NCBI GenBank assembly: GCA_934717185.1
Contig: CAKUYQ010000036.1
Location: 1 to 25,544 of the forward strand
Reading direction: 5' to 3'
DNA from: an uncultured Bacteroidales bacterium
GTDB taxonomy: Bacteria; Bacteroidota; Bacteroidia; Bacteroidales; UBA932
DNA length: 25,544 nt
The notes under the pieces are model-generated. The model saw only the letters and a program-made list of their open reading frames with translations, did not search any database and had not been told where the DNA came from. The first letter of the stretch is position 1. Each line of letters starts with the position of its first letter. Shown one piece after another: positions 5,201 through 13,053 of the stretch. Both the position numbers and the translations under genes were made by a program.

Positions 5201-7504
5201 ATGAGAATACTGTCTGTTTTATTTGTTCTGTTAGCGGTATGCGGGTTGCATGGTTCTGCACTTGCTCAGCAGGCGGTGGAGAGCTGGGATGCTTACCTTA
5301 AGAACCTTCCTGTTATAAACAAAAAGGGGAGGCCTACGGTTGGTCTTGTCCTCTGCGGTGGAGGAGCAAAAGGTGCTGCACATATAGGTGCAATAAGAGT
5401 ATTGGAGGAGTATGGTGTTCCGGTAGACCTTGTTGTGGGTACAAGTATGGGGGCGTTGGTTGGTGGTATGTACTCTATGGGCTATACTTCACACCAGATG
5501 GATTCCATTATTTCTAATTGTGATTGGAAGTTCCTTCTTAGTGACAAGACAGACAGAAAAGATGTGTCGTTTAACGCAAAACAGACAAGCAGCAAACTGC
5601 TTTTGAATATCCCTTTTGGCAATGTGTTTAGGATGAATGTGCGTAAAGGGGAGACTAATGCGGTGGATTATGTTTTGCCTGGAGGTTATGTGAGCGGGCA
5701 GAATGTCTCCAATCTGCTTAACAGCCTCTCCATAGGATACCAGGATTCCGTGGATTTTATGAAGATGCCAATCCCATTTGCTTGTGTTGCTACAGATCTA
5801 TCAACCGGTAATGCTGTGGTTCTTAGAAAGGGAAGTGTGCCAATGGCAATGAGGGCCAGTATGGCTATCCCCGGTTTTTTCTCTGCTGTGGAGTTAGATG
5901 GAAGAGTTCTTGTAGATGGCGGAGTGGTGGATAATTTTCCTGTGGATGTTGCAAGAAAGATGGGTGCGGATATTATTATTGGGGTAGATGTGCAGAGTCC
6001 GTTGGCAACCAAGCAGGAGCTTAAGTCTATTAATCAAGTTATAATGCAGTTGGTTGGCCTTACCGGAAACGAACTATATCTTAAGAATGTGAAAGATGTA
6101 GATATATACATAAAGCCCGATGTTCTTGATTTTACCACATTCAGTTTTAATAAAGAGGATATAGATTCATTGGTCAACAACGGATATGTGGCGGCAATGG
6201 CGAGATCTGCAGAGTTGGAGGAGTTGGTGAAAAAATATGGAAAGGTTACGCATGAACAGCGTCTGCAGGCAGAACCGGCACAGGAGCTTGAAACAGGTTT
6301 CTTCTACATAGACAGAATTATTTTGGACGGAGCAAAAAGAGATGATATCTATTGGCTTAAGAGCAAGCTTAATATTAAGGAGAAGACAATAGTGGATGGA
6401 GGCGATATATTGAGGGCTGTCTCTATCCTTACAGGTACAAAGGCCTTTGCAAGCGTTGCCTATCTTATAGACACGGATGAAAAAACAGGTATCTCCACCC
6501 TTACGTTCAAATTGACGAGAGGCCCTGTAAATGTTCTTGGACTTGGCGCAAGATATGATTCCGAGGAGGCTGCTGCAATACTGCTCTATCTTGGAATGAA
6601 TGTAAATGCTTTAGATGGCCCTCAGCTGGCTGCAACAGGCAGATTAAGCTATAATCCATACGCCAAGGTAGACTTTTCATACCTTTTCAAGAATCTTCCA
6701 AGGATAAATCTGAACTACACTTTTAGGTCTGTAAAGATGAATATCTATGAGAGCGGAGAGGATAGAAACTACCTCTCTTTCCTGCATAACAAGATAGATT
6801 TCTCTCTGTCTAACAGATATCTGAGGAATTTTAACTTCACCTTTGGCGCAAAGTTGGATTTTTATACATACAGGGAGTTGATAGAGCCGTTTAAGGAGAT
6901 AAAATATTACAAAGACGGAGTCAACTATTTGAGCTACTATTTTAACGGGAGAATGGATAATAGGGATGCCACATATTTTCCAACCAAAGGTGCGGCTTTC
7001 AATGTGGATTTTGCTCTTACACAGACTAATTTCAGAAGTAACTTTAGAATGTTTGCATCTCTTATGGCAAACTTTGAGACTGTCTGCTCGATATCTGACA
7101 GATGTGCCATTATACCGTCTTTATATGGGCGTTTTATTATTGGGAATGAACATCAATTACCTTTCCAGAACTATATTGGTGGTGAGGAGGCAGGGAGATA
7201 CATGTCTCACCAGATGCCGTTTATAGGTATCAACTATGCGGATATATTCCCAAATTCTGCGGCTGTGGTGCGATTGGATTTTAGGACAAGAATAGGCAAG
7301 AAACATTATGTAACAGCTATAGGAAATGTTGCAAGGTACGGCGGTTCTGTAGACCATCTTCTTGGCTCTTCCGGCAGTGGTATTTGGGGAGCAGGTGTAA
7401 AGTATGCCTATGACACCCCTATAGGGCCTCTTGGTATTAATGTCCACTATTCAGACTACAACAATAAAGTTGGTGCATACGTTAACATAGGCTACTATTT
7501 TTAA
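5201..7504 (+). CDS. Patatin-like phospholipase fused to an Omp85-type barrel
   Basis: This 767-residue outer-membrane protein starts with a signal peptide (1-22, cleavage near LAQQ). The patatin domain (about 45-310) shows the oxyanion motif GGGAKG (53-58), the nucleophile elbow GTSMG with Ser82, and the catalytic Asp239 in DGG (239-241), so the Ser-Asp dyad is intact. A POTRA-like segment follows (about 365-445, FYIDRIILDGAK...). From about 450 to the end are alternating strands of a BamA/TpsB-like 16-stranded barrel closing with IGYYF, an aromatic-terminal BAM signal. The layout resembles the PlpD-type (type Vd) secreted phospholipases, in which the barrel presents the lipase. Whether it is released or stays attached cannot be read from sequence. 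Start chosen because the signal peptide begins there. It is followed after 93 bases by the SIMPL gene on the same strand. Confidence 0.93.
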   Translation: MRILSVLFVLLAVCGLHGSALAQQAVESWDAYLKNLPVINKKGRPTVGLVLCGGGAKGAAHIGAIRVLEEYGVPVDLVVGTSMGALVGGMYSMGYTSHQMDSIISNCDWKFLLSDKTDRKDVSFNAKQTSSKLLLNIPFGNVFRMNVRKGETNAVDYVLPGGYVSGQNVSNLLNSLSIGYQDSVDFMKMPIPFACVATDLSTGNAVVLRKGSVPMAMRASMAIPGFFSAVELDGRVLVDGGVVDNFPVDVARKMGADIIIGVDVQSPLATKQELKSINQVIMQLVGLTGNELYLKNVKDVDIYIKPDVLDFTTFSFNKEDIDSLVNNGYVAAMARSAELEELVKKYGKVTHEQRLQAEPAQELETGFFYIDRIILDGAKRDDIYWLKSKLNIKEKTIVDGGDILRAVSILTGTKAFASVAYLIDTDEKTGISTLTFKLTRGPVNVLGLGARYDSEEAAAILLYLGMNVNALDGPQLAATGRLSYNPYAKVDFSYLFKNLPRINLNYTFRSVKMNIYESGEDRNYLSFLHNKIDFSLSNRYLRNFNFTFGAKLDFYTYRELIEPFKEIKYYKDGVNYLSYYFNGRMDNRDATYFPTKGAAFNVDFALTQTNFRSNFRMFASLMANFETVCSISDRCAIIPSLYGRFIIGNEHQLPFQNYIGGEEAGRYMSHQMPFIGINYADIFPNSAAVVRLDFRTRIGKKHYVTAIGNVARYGGSVDHLLGSSGSGIWGAGVKYAYDTPIGPLGINVHYSDYNNKVGAYVNIGYYF

Positions 7505-7597
7505 AAAAATAAAGATTTGGTCTGTTTGTTGATAAATTAGAGCTACCTTAGTATAAGAATTGCTCTAAACAGAAATATTTATAAAAATAAAAGAATT

Positions 7598-8320
7598 ATG
7601 GAGACAAATGAAAAGAAACAATGCAGATGTAATCTCACGGGAGTGTGGATTATGATTGGTCTGGCAGTGTTGGGACTATTTATCTATTCCGCTGCCTCAC
7701 TAATTAAGTCTTATGACAGAACAGTTTATGTAAGAGGACTTTGCGAAAGGACTGTGAATGCAGACAGGGTCGTATGGCCAATCTCTTATAAGATAATAGG
7801 AGACGACCTTATAAGCCTTTATGACCAGATGAACCATAACAACAAGGTAATAACAGACTACCTTAAGGGGCATGGGATAGCGGAGAGCGATATATCAGTT
7901 GGTGTTCCTAATGTTGTGGATCTTAAGGCAGACAGGTACTCATCTCAAGACAGGGTTGTTGCAAGATACAATATAACGGCTGTCATTACGGTAATTTCGC
8001 ACGATGTAGACAAAGTTAGAAAGGCGATTGACGGGCAGACTGCATTGCTTAAGAAATCTATTCCGCTCAATACAGAGGATTACAGGTACAATACCAACTA
8101 CTTCTTTGACGGACTTAACAGCATAAAGCCTCAAATGGTGCAGGAGGCTACCGCAAACGCACGTGAGACTGCAGAGAAGTTTGCTGCTGATTCCAAGAGC
8201 AAATTGGGTAAGATTAAAACTGCTTCGCAAGGACAGTTCTCAATTGAGTCTGTGGATGAAACAACACCATACGTAAAGAAGGTAAGGGTTGTTACAAGCG
8301 TCACCTATTTCCTTAAGTAA
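7598..8320 (+). CDS. Membrane-anchored SIMPL-domain (DUF541) protein
   Basis: The 240-residue protein has a cytoplasmic N-terminus rich in K and C, one membrane segment (about 15-36, WIMIGLAVLGLFIYSAASLI) and an external SIMPL/DUF541 domain (about 42-240). Family signs are VYVRGLCERTVNADRVVWPI at the start of the domain and a C-terminal VRVVTSVTYFLK strand. Related periplasmic proteins include E. coli YggE, which has been linked to oxidative stress; the molecular function is unknown. It lies 93 bases after the patatin gene and may share its transcript. A degenerate -7-like TACCTTAG (about 7545) gives weak support for an independent promoter. It converges on the M28 gene with only 33 bases between stops. 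Confidence 0.85.
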   Translation: METNEKKQCRCNLTGVWIMIGLAVLGLFIYSAASLIKSYDRTVYVRGLCERTVNADRVVWPISYKIIGDDLISLYDQMNHNNKVITDYLKGHGIAESDISVGVPNVVDLKADRYSSQDRVVARYNITAVITVISHDVDKVRKAIDGQTALLKKSIPLNTEDYRYNTNYFFDGLNSIKPQMVQEATANARETAEKFAADSKSKLGKIKTASQGQFSIESVDETTPYVKKVRVVTSVTYFLK

Positions 8321-8353
8321 GCGTTATTTTTTTAAGATTACTAAGTAGATAAC

Positions 8354-9340
8354 TTAGGATACCAATTGGTACAGAAAATAATATATAAGCATAACTCTCT
8401 TTGAGAGAACAGGATACTCAATAACAGCTTCTGTATCGGATATTTTGTATGTATGCTGGTTTATCCCTGCCGTAAATAGTATGGCGGGGATATTTTTTTC
8501 TGCAAAAGGGGCTTGGTCAGACATCTTGTAGAACAGTTTTCTAAAGGTCTCGCTGCCGTAAAAAGTGTAGTCTATATCCAATCCAAGTTTGCGGGTTCGG
8601 TTGCAGAAATCGAGTTGTTTGCCGGCCCATTCATCCATATACTCGTTGCCAATGGCAATAATATAATCTTTGCTGTCGTTTGGCGCTGCCAATGATGTTC
8701 CAATCTGATCTATGTTAAGCATCGCGCAGATATTGCTGTAGTTTATCTTTGTCTTCCTAACAAAGAAGTTGCTTCCGCTCATACTCAGCTCCTTGCCGTC
8801 AAAGGCAATGAACAGTATGTTCTTGTCTATTTTAAGCCCGTCCTGCTTCATCTTTGATACTGCGCTTGCAATGGCAATAAGCGCTGCTGTGCCGGATGCG
8901 TTATCATCTGCCCCTCTGTATATCTGGCCGTTTATTGTCCCGCGGTGATCATAGTGTGCGCCAACGATAATGTACTCGTTGGAACCTGTATTTGACGATA
9001 TTTTACCAATAACATTAACTCCTCTCTTGCCGTTTGTTGCGGTGAATGATTGATAATATGATAATCCGTAAGGCTCAAGTCCTGCGTCTGAAAAGGCGTC
9101 TGAAATATATTTAGATGCGGCACTGCCCCCCTCCGAACCTGTTGCCCTGCCTGCCTGTTCTTTTGATGTGAGAAAAACAATATCCTTTTGCAATTCATTA
9201 GGAAGCATAAAATAGGTATAAGCCTCGGAGGAGTGGTTCTGCGCAGATGCAGAATTTGGCAGAGCTGCCGGGGTCAACATAATCAAAGCCCCAAAAATAA
9301 GGGCTTTGACGGAGCTGTATATAGAGCAGTGTACTTTCAT
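8354..9340 (-). CDS. Secreted M28-like peptidase with altered active-site motifs
   Basis: The 328-residue protein has a signal peptide (about 1-34, ending SASAQ) and an M28 zinc-peptidase fold. Counting from the ATG at 9340, visible motifs are GAHYDH (H129, metal ligand), GADDNASG (D145, bridging metal ligand), FDGKELSMSGS (K183-E184) and NIDQIG (D211). In active M28 enzymes the third motif reads E-E, the first Glu being the general base; here it is Lys. The last zinc ligand, His in the usual YHxPxD, appears as Tyr298 in HTYKISD, with a His two residues earlier (H296). The enzyme may be inactive, altered, or part of a subfamily with shifted residues. ATG at 9340 overlaps the upstream TGA by one base (TGATG), so translation is probably coupled; a TTG at 9343 is less likely. 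Confidence 0.85.
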   Translation of the reverse strand: MKVHCSIYSSVKALIFGALIMLTPAALPNSASAQNHSSEAYTYFMLPNELQKDIVFLTSKEQAGRATGSEGGSAASKYISDAFSDAGLEPYGLSYYQSFTATNGKRGVNVIGKISSNTGSNEYIIVGAHYDHRGTINGQIYRGADDNASGTAALIAIASAVSKMKQDGLKIDKNILFIAFDGKELSMSGSNFFVRKTKINYSNICAMLNIDQIGTSLAAPNDSKDYIIAIGNEYMDEWAGKQLDFCNRTRKLGLDIDYTFYGSETFRKLFYKMSDQAPFAEKNIPAILFTAGINQHTYKISDTEAVIEYPVLSKRVMLIYYFLYQLVS

Positions 9341-11361
9341 CAATTATCTTTTTCTGTACAATATTTTTTTATTACGCTATATGCGTCTTTTATTCCCAAT
9401 TCCCCCGCCTTGCTTAAATCTATACAACCTTTCTCCTTGTCTTTTAGGTAGATAAGTACAAGACCTCTGTTGTAGTATGCTTCGGCAAGAGCAGGATACA
9501 GCTCCAATGCTTTGCTGTACTGGTTTATGGATTCGGGCAGATCTTGCGACAAACAGTACAGGTTCCCAAGGTTAAAGTATATATAAGGGAAAGCGGGCAT
9601 TATTGAGGCTGCCTTGGTTAGATCGTGTATTGCAGGGGTGTAGTCGTATTGCCTGTAGCTTCTCTCCTGAACCCTTGCTCTTGCTGTGCGGGAATTGTCT
9701 AATGATAGTGTCTGAACATTGTTCTCCATGGATGAGATGAAATCAATGGTCTCTGCCTGCAATGCGCCTCTGTTTATGTAGAGGAACGGGTTGTCGGGGT
9801 CTAATTCTATAGCTTTGTTGTAGCTGTCCAACGCCTTGTTAAACTCGTTCCCGTAGCTCTCTATAAGGGCAAGCGCAAAGAGGTAACGGCTTTTTGTCTG
9901 TGGATCCGAGACGTTACTTACTCCTGTCTGCATCTCTGCGCGTTGCAGATCCGGCGATACGTCATCATCTTTGTAATCAGATAATTTAATTGTTACAGGA
10001 ACGGAATTTATAAAGCTTTGCATCGCTTTATCTTCATATTCAGACTGTAATGCCATTATAGTCCCGTTGTCCCTTACAATATTGAATCTGAACAGCGGCT
10101 TGAGCCGTATGTCTATGTCTCTGTGCTGGAGAAGCTCGTTGTCAAAATCTTTTTTTGCAAAGTCTGCATCCAATGCAAGCAGTTTGTCATATTTTTTTGT
10201 GGTATCTGCAAATATGGAGCTTGCTGTGCTGTCGCTTTGTATTCTGTTATATTCCCTTATCTTCTCCTTCGCTATCTCCGAGTCTCTTTTGGCAGATGTG
10301 TATTGCCCAAGATTGTACTTTGCGTATGAGCGGTTCATGTAGGCCTTTGCAAAATCGGGGTAGAGATTAATGGCCTGTGAGTAGTCGTCCATGGCGTTTC
10401 TGTACTGCTTCAACTGTAAATATACTCCTGCTCTGTTAAAATACGCAAGCACATTGTTGGGATTTACTGCAATTACTCTGTCGTAGTCGTTGAGTGCGTT
10501 GTTGTAATCTCCTGCCTGTGTTCTTATTAATGCACGGTTGTAAAGTGTAAGGGCATTTCCTGGGTCTGATTCAAGAACTTTGTCCAAATCTGCCAATGCT
10601 CCCCTTATATCCATCTCCTCGTATCTTATAAGCGCCCTGTTGAACAGTGCAAAACTGTTTGCAGTATCGAGCTTTATGGCCTTGTCCAAATCCTTTATTG
10701 CACTTTTGTTATCATGCTTTAGAGCGTATATTCTAGATCTCCTTATATAGCCTTCAGGGTCAAAGGCATCTAATTTTATGGCTTTGTTGTAATCCTCCAA
10801 TGCTTTTGTGGTGTCGCCAAGATATAGATAGGATGCCCCTCTATTAAGGTATGCGTCCGATATTTTTGGCTCATTCTTTATGAATCTGTTAAAATCTGAT
10901 ATGGCCTTTTCAAACTGTTGCGAGAGAAAATATGTTACTCCGCGGCTAAAGTAAAGCCCGGTATAGCCCGGCCTTAGGTCTACAGCCTCTGCAAGGTCTT
11001 TAAGCGCCAAGTCGTATTTACCTGTTCTGCTTAATGTTATGGCTCTGTAATGGTATGCGGGGGTGTAGATGGGATTTATCTTTATGGCTTGGTCAAAATC
11101 TTTCTCGGCACCAATGTAGTCTCCTAAGTTGTATTTTGCTATGCCTCTAAAGAAAAAGGCATCGTATGAGAGGGTGTCAAGCCGGGAGAGTACGTTAAAA
11201 TTCTCTATGGCTTGGGAGTATTTTCCGTCAATAAGAGACTGGCGGCCTCTCATAAACAACTGATTGAGGTCGTATTGGGCAGAGACTTTGGTATTTGCAA
11301 CAATAATGAGCAATAAGGCAATTGCTACAGATACCGGTAATTTTGGCAACCTTTGGTACAT
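9340..11361 (-). CDS. Large secreted TPR protein
   Basis: 673 residues: a signal peptide (about 1-28, ending KVSAQ), then about ten tandem tetratricopeptide repeats (about 30-370), with recurring signs such as AYxNRG...LGDYxxAxxDYxxAIxLxP. A less regular charged segment (about 370-490) mentions no known domain. About five more repeats (about 490-660) follow. TPR arrays are protein-binding scaffolds; the partner is unknown. It is the middle gene of a minus-strand operon: 3 bases after the DUF4293 gene and overlapping the M28 peptidase by one base. This suggests the scaffold and peptidase work together in the periplasm or at the envelope. No catalytic motif was seen. Confidence 0.9.
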   Translation of the reverse strand: MYQRLPKLPVSVAIALLLIIVANTKVSAQYDLNQLFMRGRQSLIDGKYSQAIENFNVLSRLDTLSYDAFFFRGIAKYNLGDYIGAEKDFDQAIKINPIYTPAYHYRAITLSRTGKYDLALKDLAEAVDLRPGYTGLYFSRGVTYFLSQQFEKAISDFNRFIKNEPKISDAYLNRGASYLYLGDTTKALEDYNKAIKLDAFDPEGYIRRSRIYALKHDNKSAIKDLDKAIKLDTANSFALFNRALIRYEEMDIRGALADLDKVLESDPGNALTLYNRALIRTQAGDYNNALNDYDRVIAVNPNNVLAYFNRAGVYLQLKQYRNAMDDYSQAINLYPDFAKAYMNRSYAKYNLGQYTSAKRDSEIAKEKIREYNRIQSDSTASSIFADTTKKYDKLLALDADFAKKDFDNELLQHRDIDIRLKPLFRFNIVRDNGTIMALQSEYEDKAMQSFINSVPVTIKLSDYKDDDVSPDLQRAEMQTGVSNVSDPQTKSRYLFALALIESYGNEFNKALDSYNKAIELDPDNPFLYINRGALQAETIDFISSMENNVQTLSLDNSRTARARVQERSYRQYDYTPAIHDLTKAASIMPAFPYIYFNLGNLYCLSQDLPESINQYSKALELYPALAEAYYNRGLVLIYLKDKEKGCIDLSKAGELGIKDAYSVIKKYCTEKDN

Positions 11362-11364
11362 TTG

Positions 11365-11796
11365 TTATTTTCTTCTTCTTTTCTGGTGTTTCTTGCTTAA
11401 ACTTCTTAACGAGCTGCTGGCCCTCACAAGAGCCTCGTCTTTGTTTATGTAGCGGAATGCAAATGTTGTCAATAATCCTGCCACAAGCGGAAATGCGCAT
11501 GTAACGGAGAATCTGTACTCGCCCCACATCTTGGTGAGCATATAGATTATCCAGCCCTGAAATGCCAATAGAATTACAATATTGTATATACAGAGCCGCA
11601 TCTGCAACGGCCTGTTCTTAAAGAGAAATATTGTTACAAGTGAAATGACAAACGCCACAACCGAGAAGATTGTAAAGGGCCTGTACTCCATATATGATAT
11701 TGCAGTTTCTGCATTTGTCGCAAAGTTAGTGCAGAAGATGGAAAACAGCAGTGCTGCTGCTATAAACAAAAATAGTGTCTGTATTCTCTGAATCAT
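11365..11796 (-). CDS. DUF4293 four-helix membrane protein
   Basis: The 143-residue protein begins MIQRIQTLFLFIAAALL, the characteristic start of the Bacteroidota-specific DUF4293 family. For this reason I take the ATG at 11796 rather than an in-frame one 51 bases upstream. Four hydrophobic segments are visible (about 5-25, 40-58, 66-88 and 98-118), with a very basic C-terminus (KKHQKRRRK). Function unknown. It is the first gene of the operon with the TPR and M28 genes (3-base gap to the TPR ATG). Confidence 0.85.
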   Translation of the reverse strand: MIQRIQTLFLFIAAALLFSIFCTNFATNAETAISYMEYRPFTIFSVVAFVISLVTIFLFKNRPLQMRLCIYNIVILLAFQGWIIYMLTKMWGEYRFSVTCAFPLVAGLLTTFAFRYINKDEALVRASSSLRSLSKKHQKRRRK

Positions 11797-11824
11797 TTTG
11801 TGATGCTTTTTATTATTTGGGATA

Positions 11825-11832
11825 CAAAAATA
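11825..11832 (-). promoter_or_regulatory. Candidate -7 element for the DUF4293-TPR-M28 operon
   Basis: The minus strand reads TATTTTTG, an exact TAnnTTTG match, 28 nt before the DUF4293 ATG. No clear TTTG at -33. Confidence 0.4.
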
Positions 11833-11883
11833 TAAATTATTATTCACAAGCCTCTTTTAAATGTTTTAAATCTGAAATTTTAC

Positions 11884-11891
11884 TACCTTTG
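11884..11891 (+). promoter_or_regulatory. Candidate -7 element for the nucleoside phosphorylase
   Basis: TACCTTTG matches TAnnTTTG exactly. The upstream GTTTTA (11863-11868) is a weak -33. The leader to the ATG at 11999 would be about 100 nt and contains a GC-rich GGTGGCGCC followed by a T run (about 11954-11966), without a clear hairpin. Confidence 0.45.
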
Positions 11892-11998
11892 ACCTTTCAT
11901 TAAGAGGTTGTTTTTACCGCTTCGTGAGGATGCGCTACAAGATAATGATGTTGGTGGCGCCGTTTTTTGTTTTTTAAGGATTTTTAAATTTATTTTTT

Positions 11999-12874
11999 AT
12001 GGATAAAATTGGTGCATCGGAACTTATAATCAATTCAGACGGTTCTGCTTTTCATCTTCATCTTAAGCCGGAGGAGCTGGCAGATACTGTTATACTTGTA
12101 GGAGACCCGGGGAGGGTTGATATGGTATCCTCTTTCTTTGAGGAGAAGGAGTTCAGGCATCAGTCAAGGGAGTTTGTTTCCGTGACGGGCAGATATAACG
12201 GAAAGAGGATGACGGTCCTCTCTACCGGTATTGGAACAGACAATATTGATATTGTTGTAAACGAATTGGATGCCCTTGCAAATATCGATTTCAACACCAG
12301 AGAGGTAAAAAAGGAGAAAAAAAGTCTTACAATCTTAAGAATAGGTACTTGTGGGGCAATACAGCCGGATATTCCTATTCACTCTTTCATTTTCTCTCAT
12401 ATTTCGGTTGGATGCGACGGGCTGCTCAATTGGTATAAAGACAGAGACAAGGTTACTATGGTAGAGATGGAGGAAGCCTTTAAGGAGTTTGTCGGTTGGA
12501 ACAGACATCTTCCTGACCCCTATTTCGCACAGGCTTCCAATGAGTTGATAAAGCTGTTTGAGGATTGTACGGTTAAGGGGGTTACAATTTCTGCTCCGGG
12601 GTTTTACGGTCCTCAAGGCAGGGTGTTGAGGTTGCCTCTTGCTATGCCGGATATGGTTGAAAGGTTTGAGAAGTTCAGATACAACGATTACAGGATTACA
12701 AATTTTGAGATGGAGGGTTCTGCTCTTGCAGGGTTGTCTCATCATCTTGGGCATAGAGCCGGAACGGTCTGTTGCGTAATAGCAAACAGATATGTAAAGG
12801 CTGCGGATCCTAACTACAAGCCTGCTGTTGAGAAGCTTGTGAAGTTGGCTTTGGAAAAATTGTCAATGTTATAG
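11999..12874 (+). CDS. Nucleoside phosphorylase (uridine phosphorylase-like)
   Basis: The 291-residue protein belongs to the PNP/UDP phosphorylase family (NP-I fold), which splits nucleosides with phosphate to free base and pentose 1-phosphate in the cytoplasm. Motifs: GDPGRV (35-40, phosphate site), STGIGTDN (75-82), RIGTCGAI (114-121, phosphate and ribose contacts) and NFEMEGSAL (about 238-246; the Glu binds ribose hydroxyls). It is somewhat longer than E. coli Udp (253), with extra residues around 100-110 and 130-175. The base specificity (uridine, purine or other) cannot be fixed from these motifs, so I give no gene symbol. It is divergent from the DUF4293 operon and ends at a hairpin terminator shared with the convergent tRNA. 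Confidence 0.9.
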   Translation: MDKIGASELIINSDGSAFHLHLKPEELADTVILVGDPGRVDMVSSFFEEKEFRHQSREFVSVTGRYNGKRMTVLSTGIGTDNIDIVVNELDALANIDFNTREVKKEKKSLTILRIGTCGAIQPDIPIHSFIFSHISVGCDGLLNWYKDRDKVTMVEMEEAFKEFVGWNRHLPDPYFAQASNELIKLFEDCTVKGVTISAPGFYGPQGRVLRLPLAMPDMVERFEKFRYNDYRITNFEMEGSALAGLSHHLGHRAGTVCCVIANRYVKAADPNYKPAVEKLVKLALEKLSML

Positions 12875-12903
12875 CATAGTTTCCCGACAAATTGGCGTAA
12901 TAA

Positions 12904-12933
12904 AAAGAGGATGACCAAACAGTCATCCTCTTT
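12904..12933. terminator. Bidirectional hairpin terminator
   Basis: AAAGAGGATGAC (12904-12915), loop CAAACA, GTCATCCTCTTT (12922-12933): a 12-bp perfect stem with A/T ends in both directions. It lies between the phosphorylase stop (+) and the tRNA 3' end (-), the latter only 2 bases away. Confidence 0.9.
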
Positions 12934-12935
12934 GT

Positions 12936-13011
12936 TGGAGCGGAAAACGGGATTCGAACCCGCGACCCTCAGCTTGGGAAGCTGATGCTCTACCAACTGA
13001 GCTATTTCCGC
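12936..13011 (-). tRNA. tRNA-Gly (anticodon CCC)
   Basis: On the minus strand the 76-nt gene folds as a complete cloverleaf. The acceptor is GCGGAAA/TTTCCGC with discriminator T and encoded CCA (12936-12938). The D arm is GCTCAGTTGGTAGAGC, the anticodon stem TCAGC/GCTGA with loop TTCCCAA, and the T arm GCGGG-TTCGAAT-CCCGT. The anticodon is CCC (reads GGG). It is followed directly by a hairpin terminator. Confidence 0.95.
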
Positions 13012-13034
13012 ATGGGGTCTTTTGAAAAACGGTA

Positions 13035-13042
13035 CAAACTTA
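13035..13042 (-). promoter_or_regulatory. Candidate tRNA-Gly promoter (-7 element)
   Basis: The minus strand reads TAAGTTTG, an exact TAnnTTTG, 23 nt before the tRNA 5' end. A TTGC about 20 nt upstream (around 13062-13065) could be the -33 element and would lie inside the first codons of the divergent permease gene. Confidence 0.45.
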
Positions 13043-13053
13043 CAAAAAAAGTT

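Noticed and set aside
6966..7226. Second reading frame of 86 codons inside the patatin gene
   Set aside because: It overlaps the conserved barrel coding sequence and resembles no protein.
8321..8353. Shared terminator between the SIMPL and M28 genes
   Set aside because: CTAAGT/ACTTAG gives only a 6-bp AT-rich stem, and the T run at 8327-8333 is on the wrong side of it; too weak to call.
12985..13053. Longer start for the permease
   Set aside because: The upstream ATG lies inside the tRNA gene; the ATG at 13054 gives a normal N-terminus for the family.
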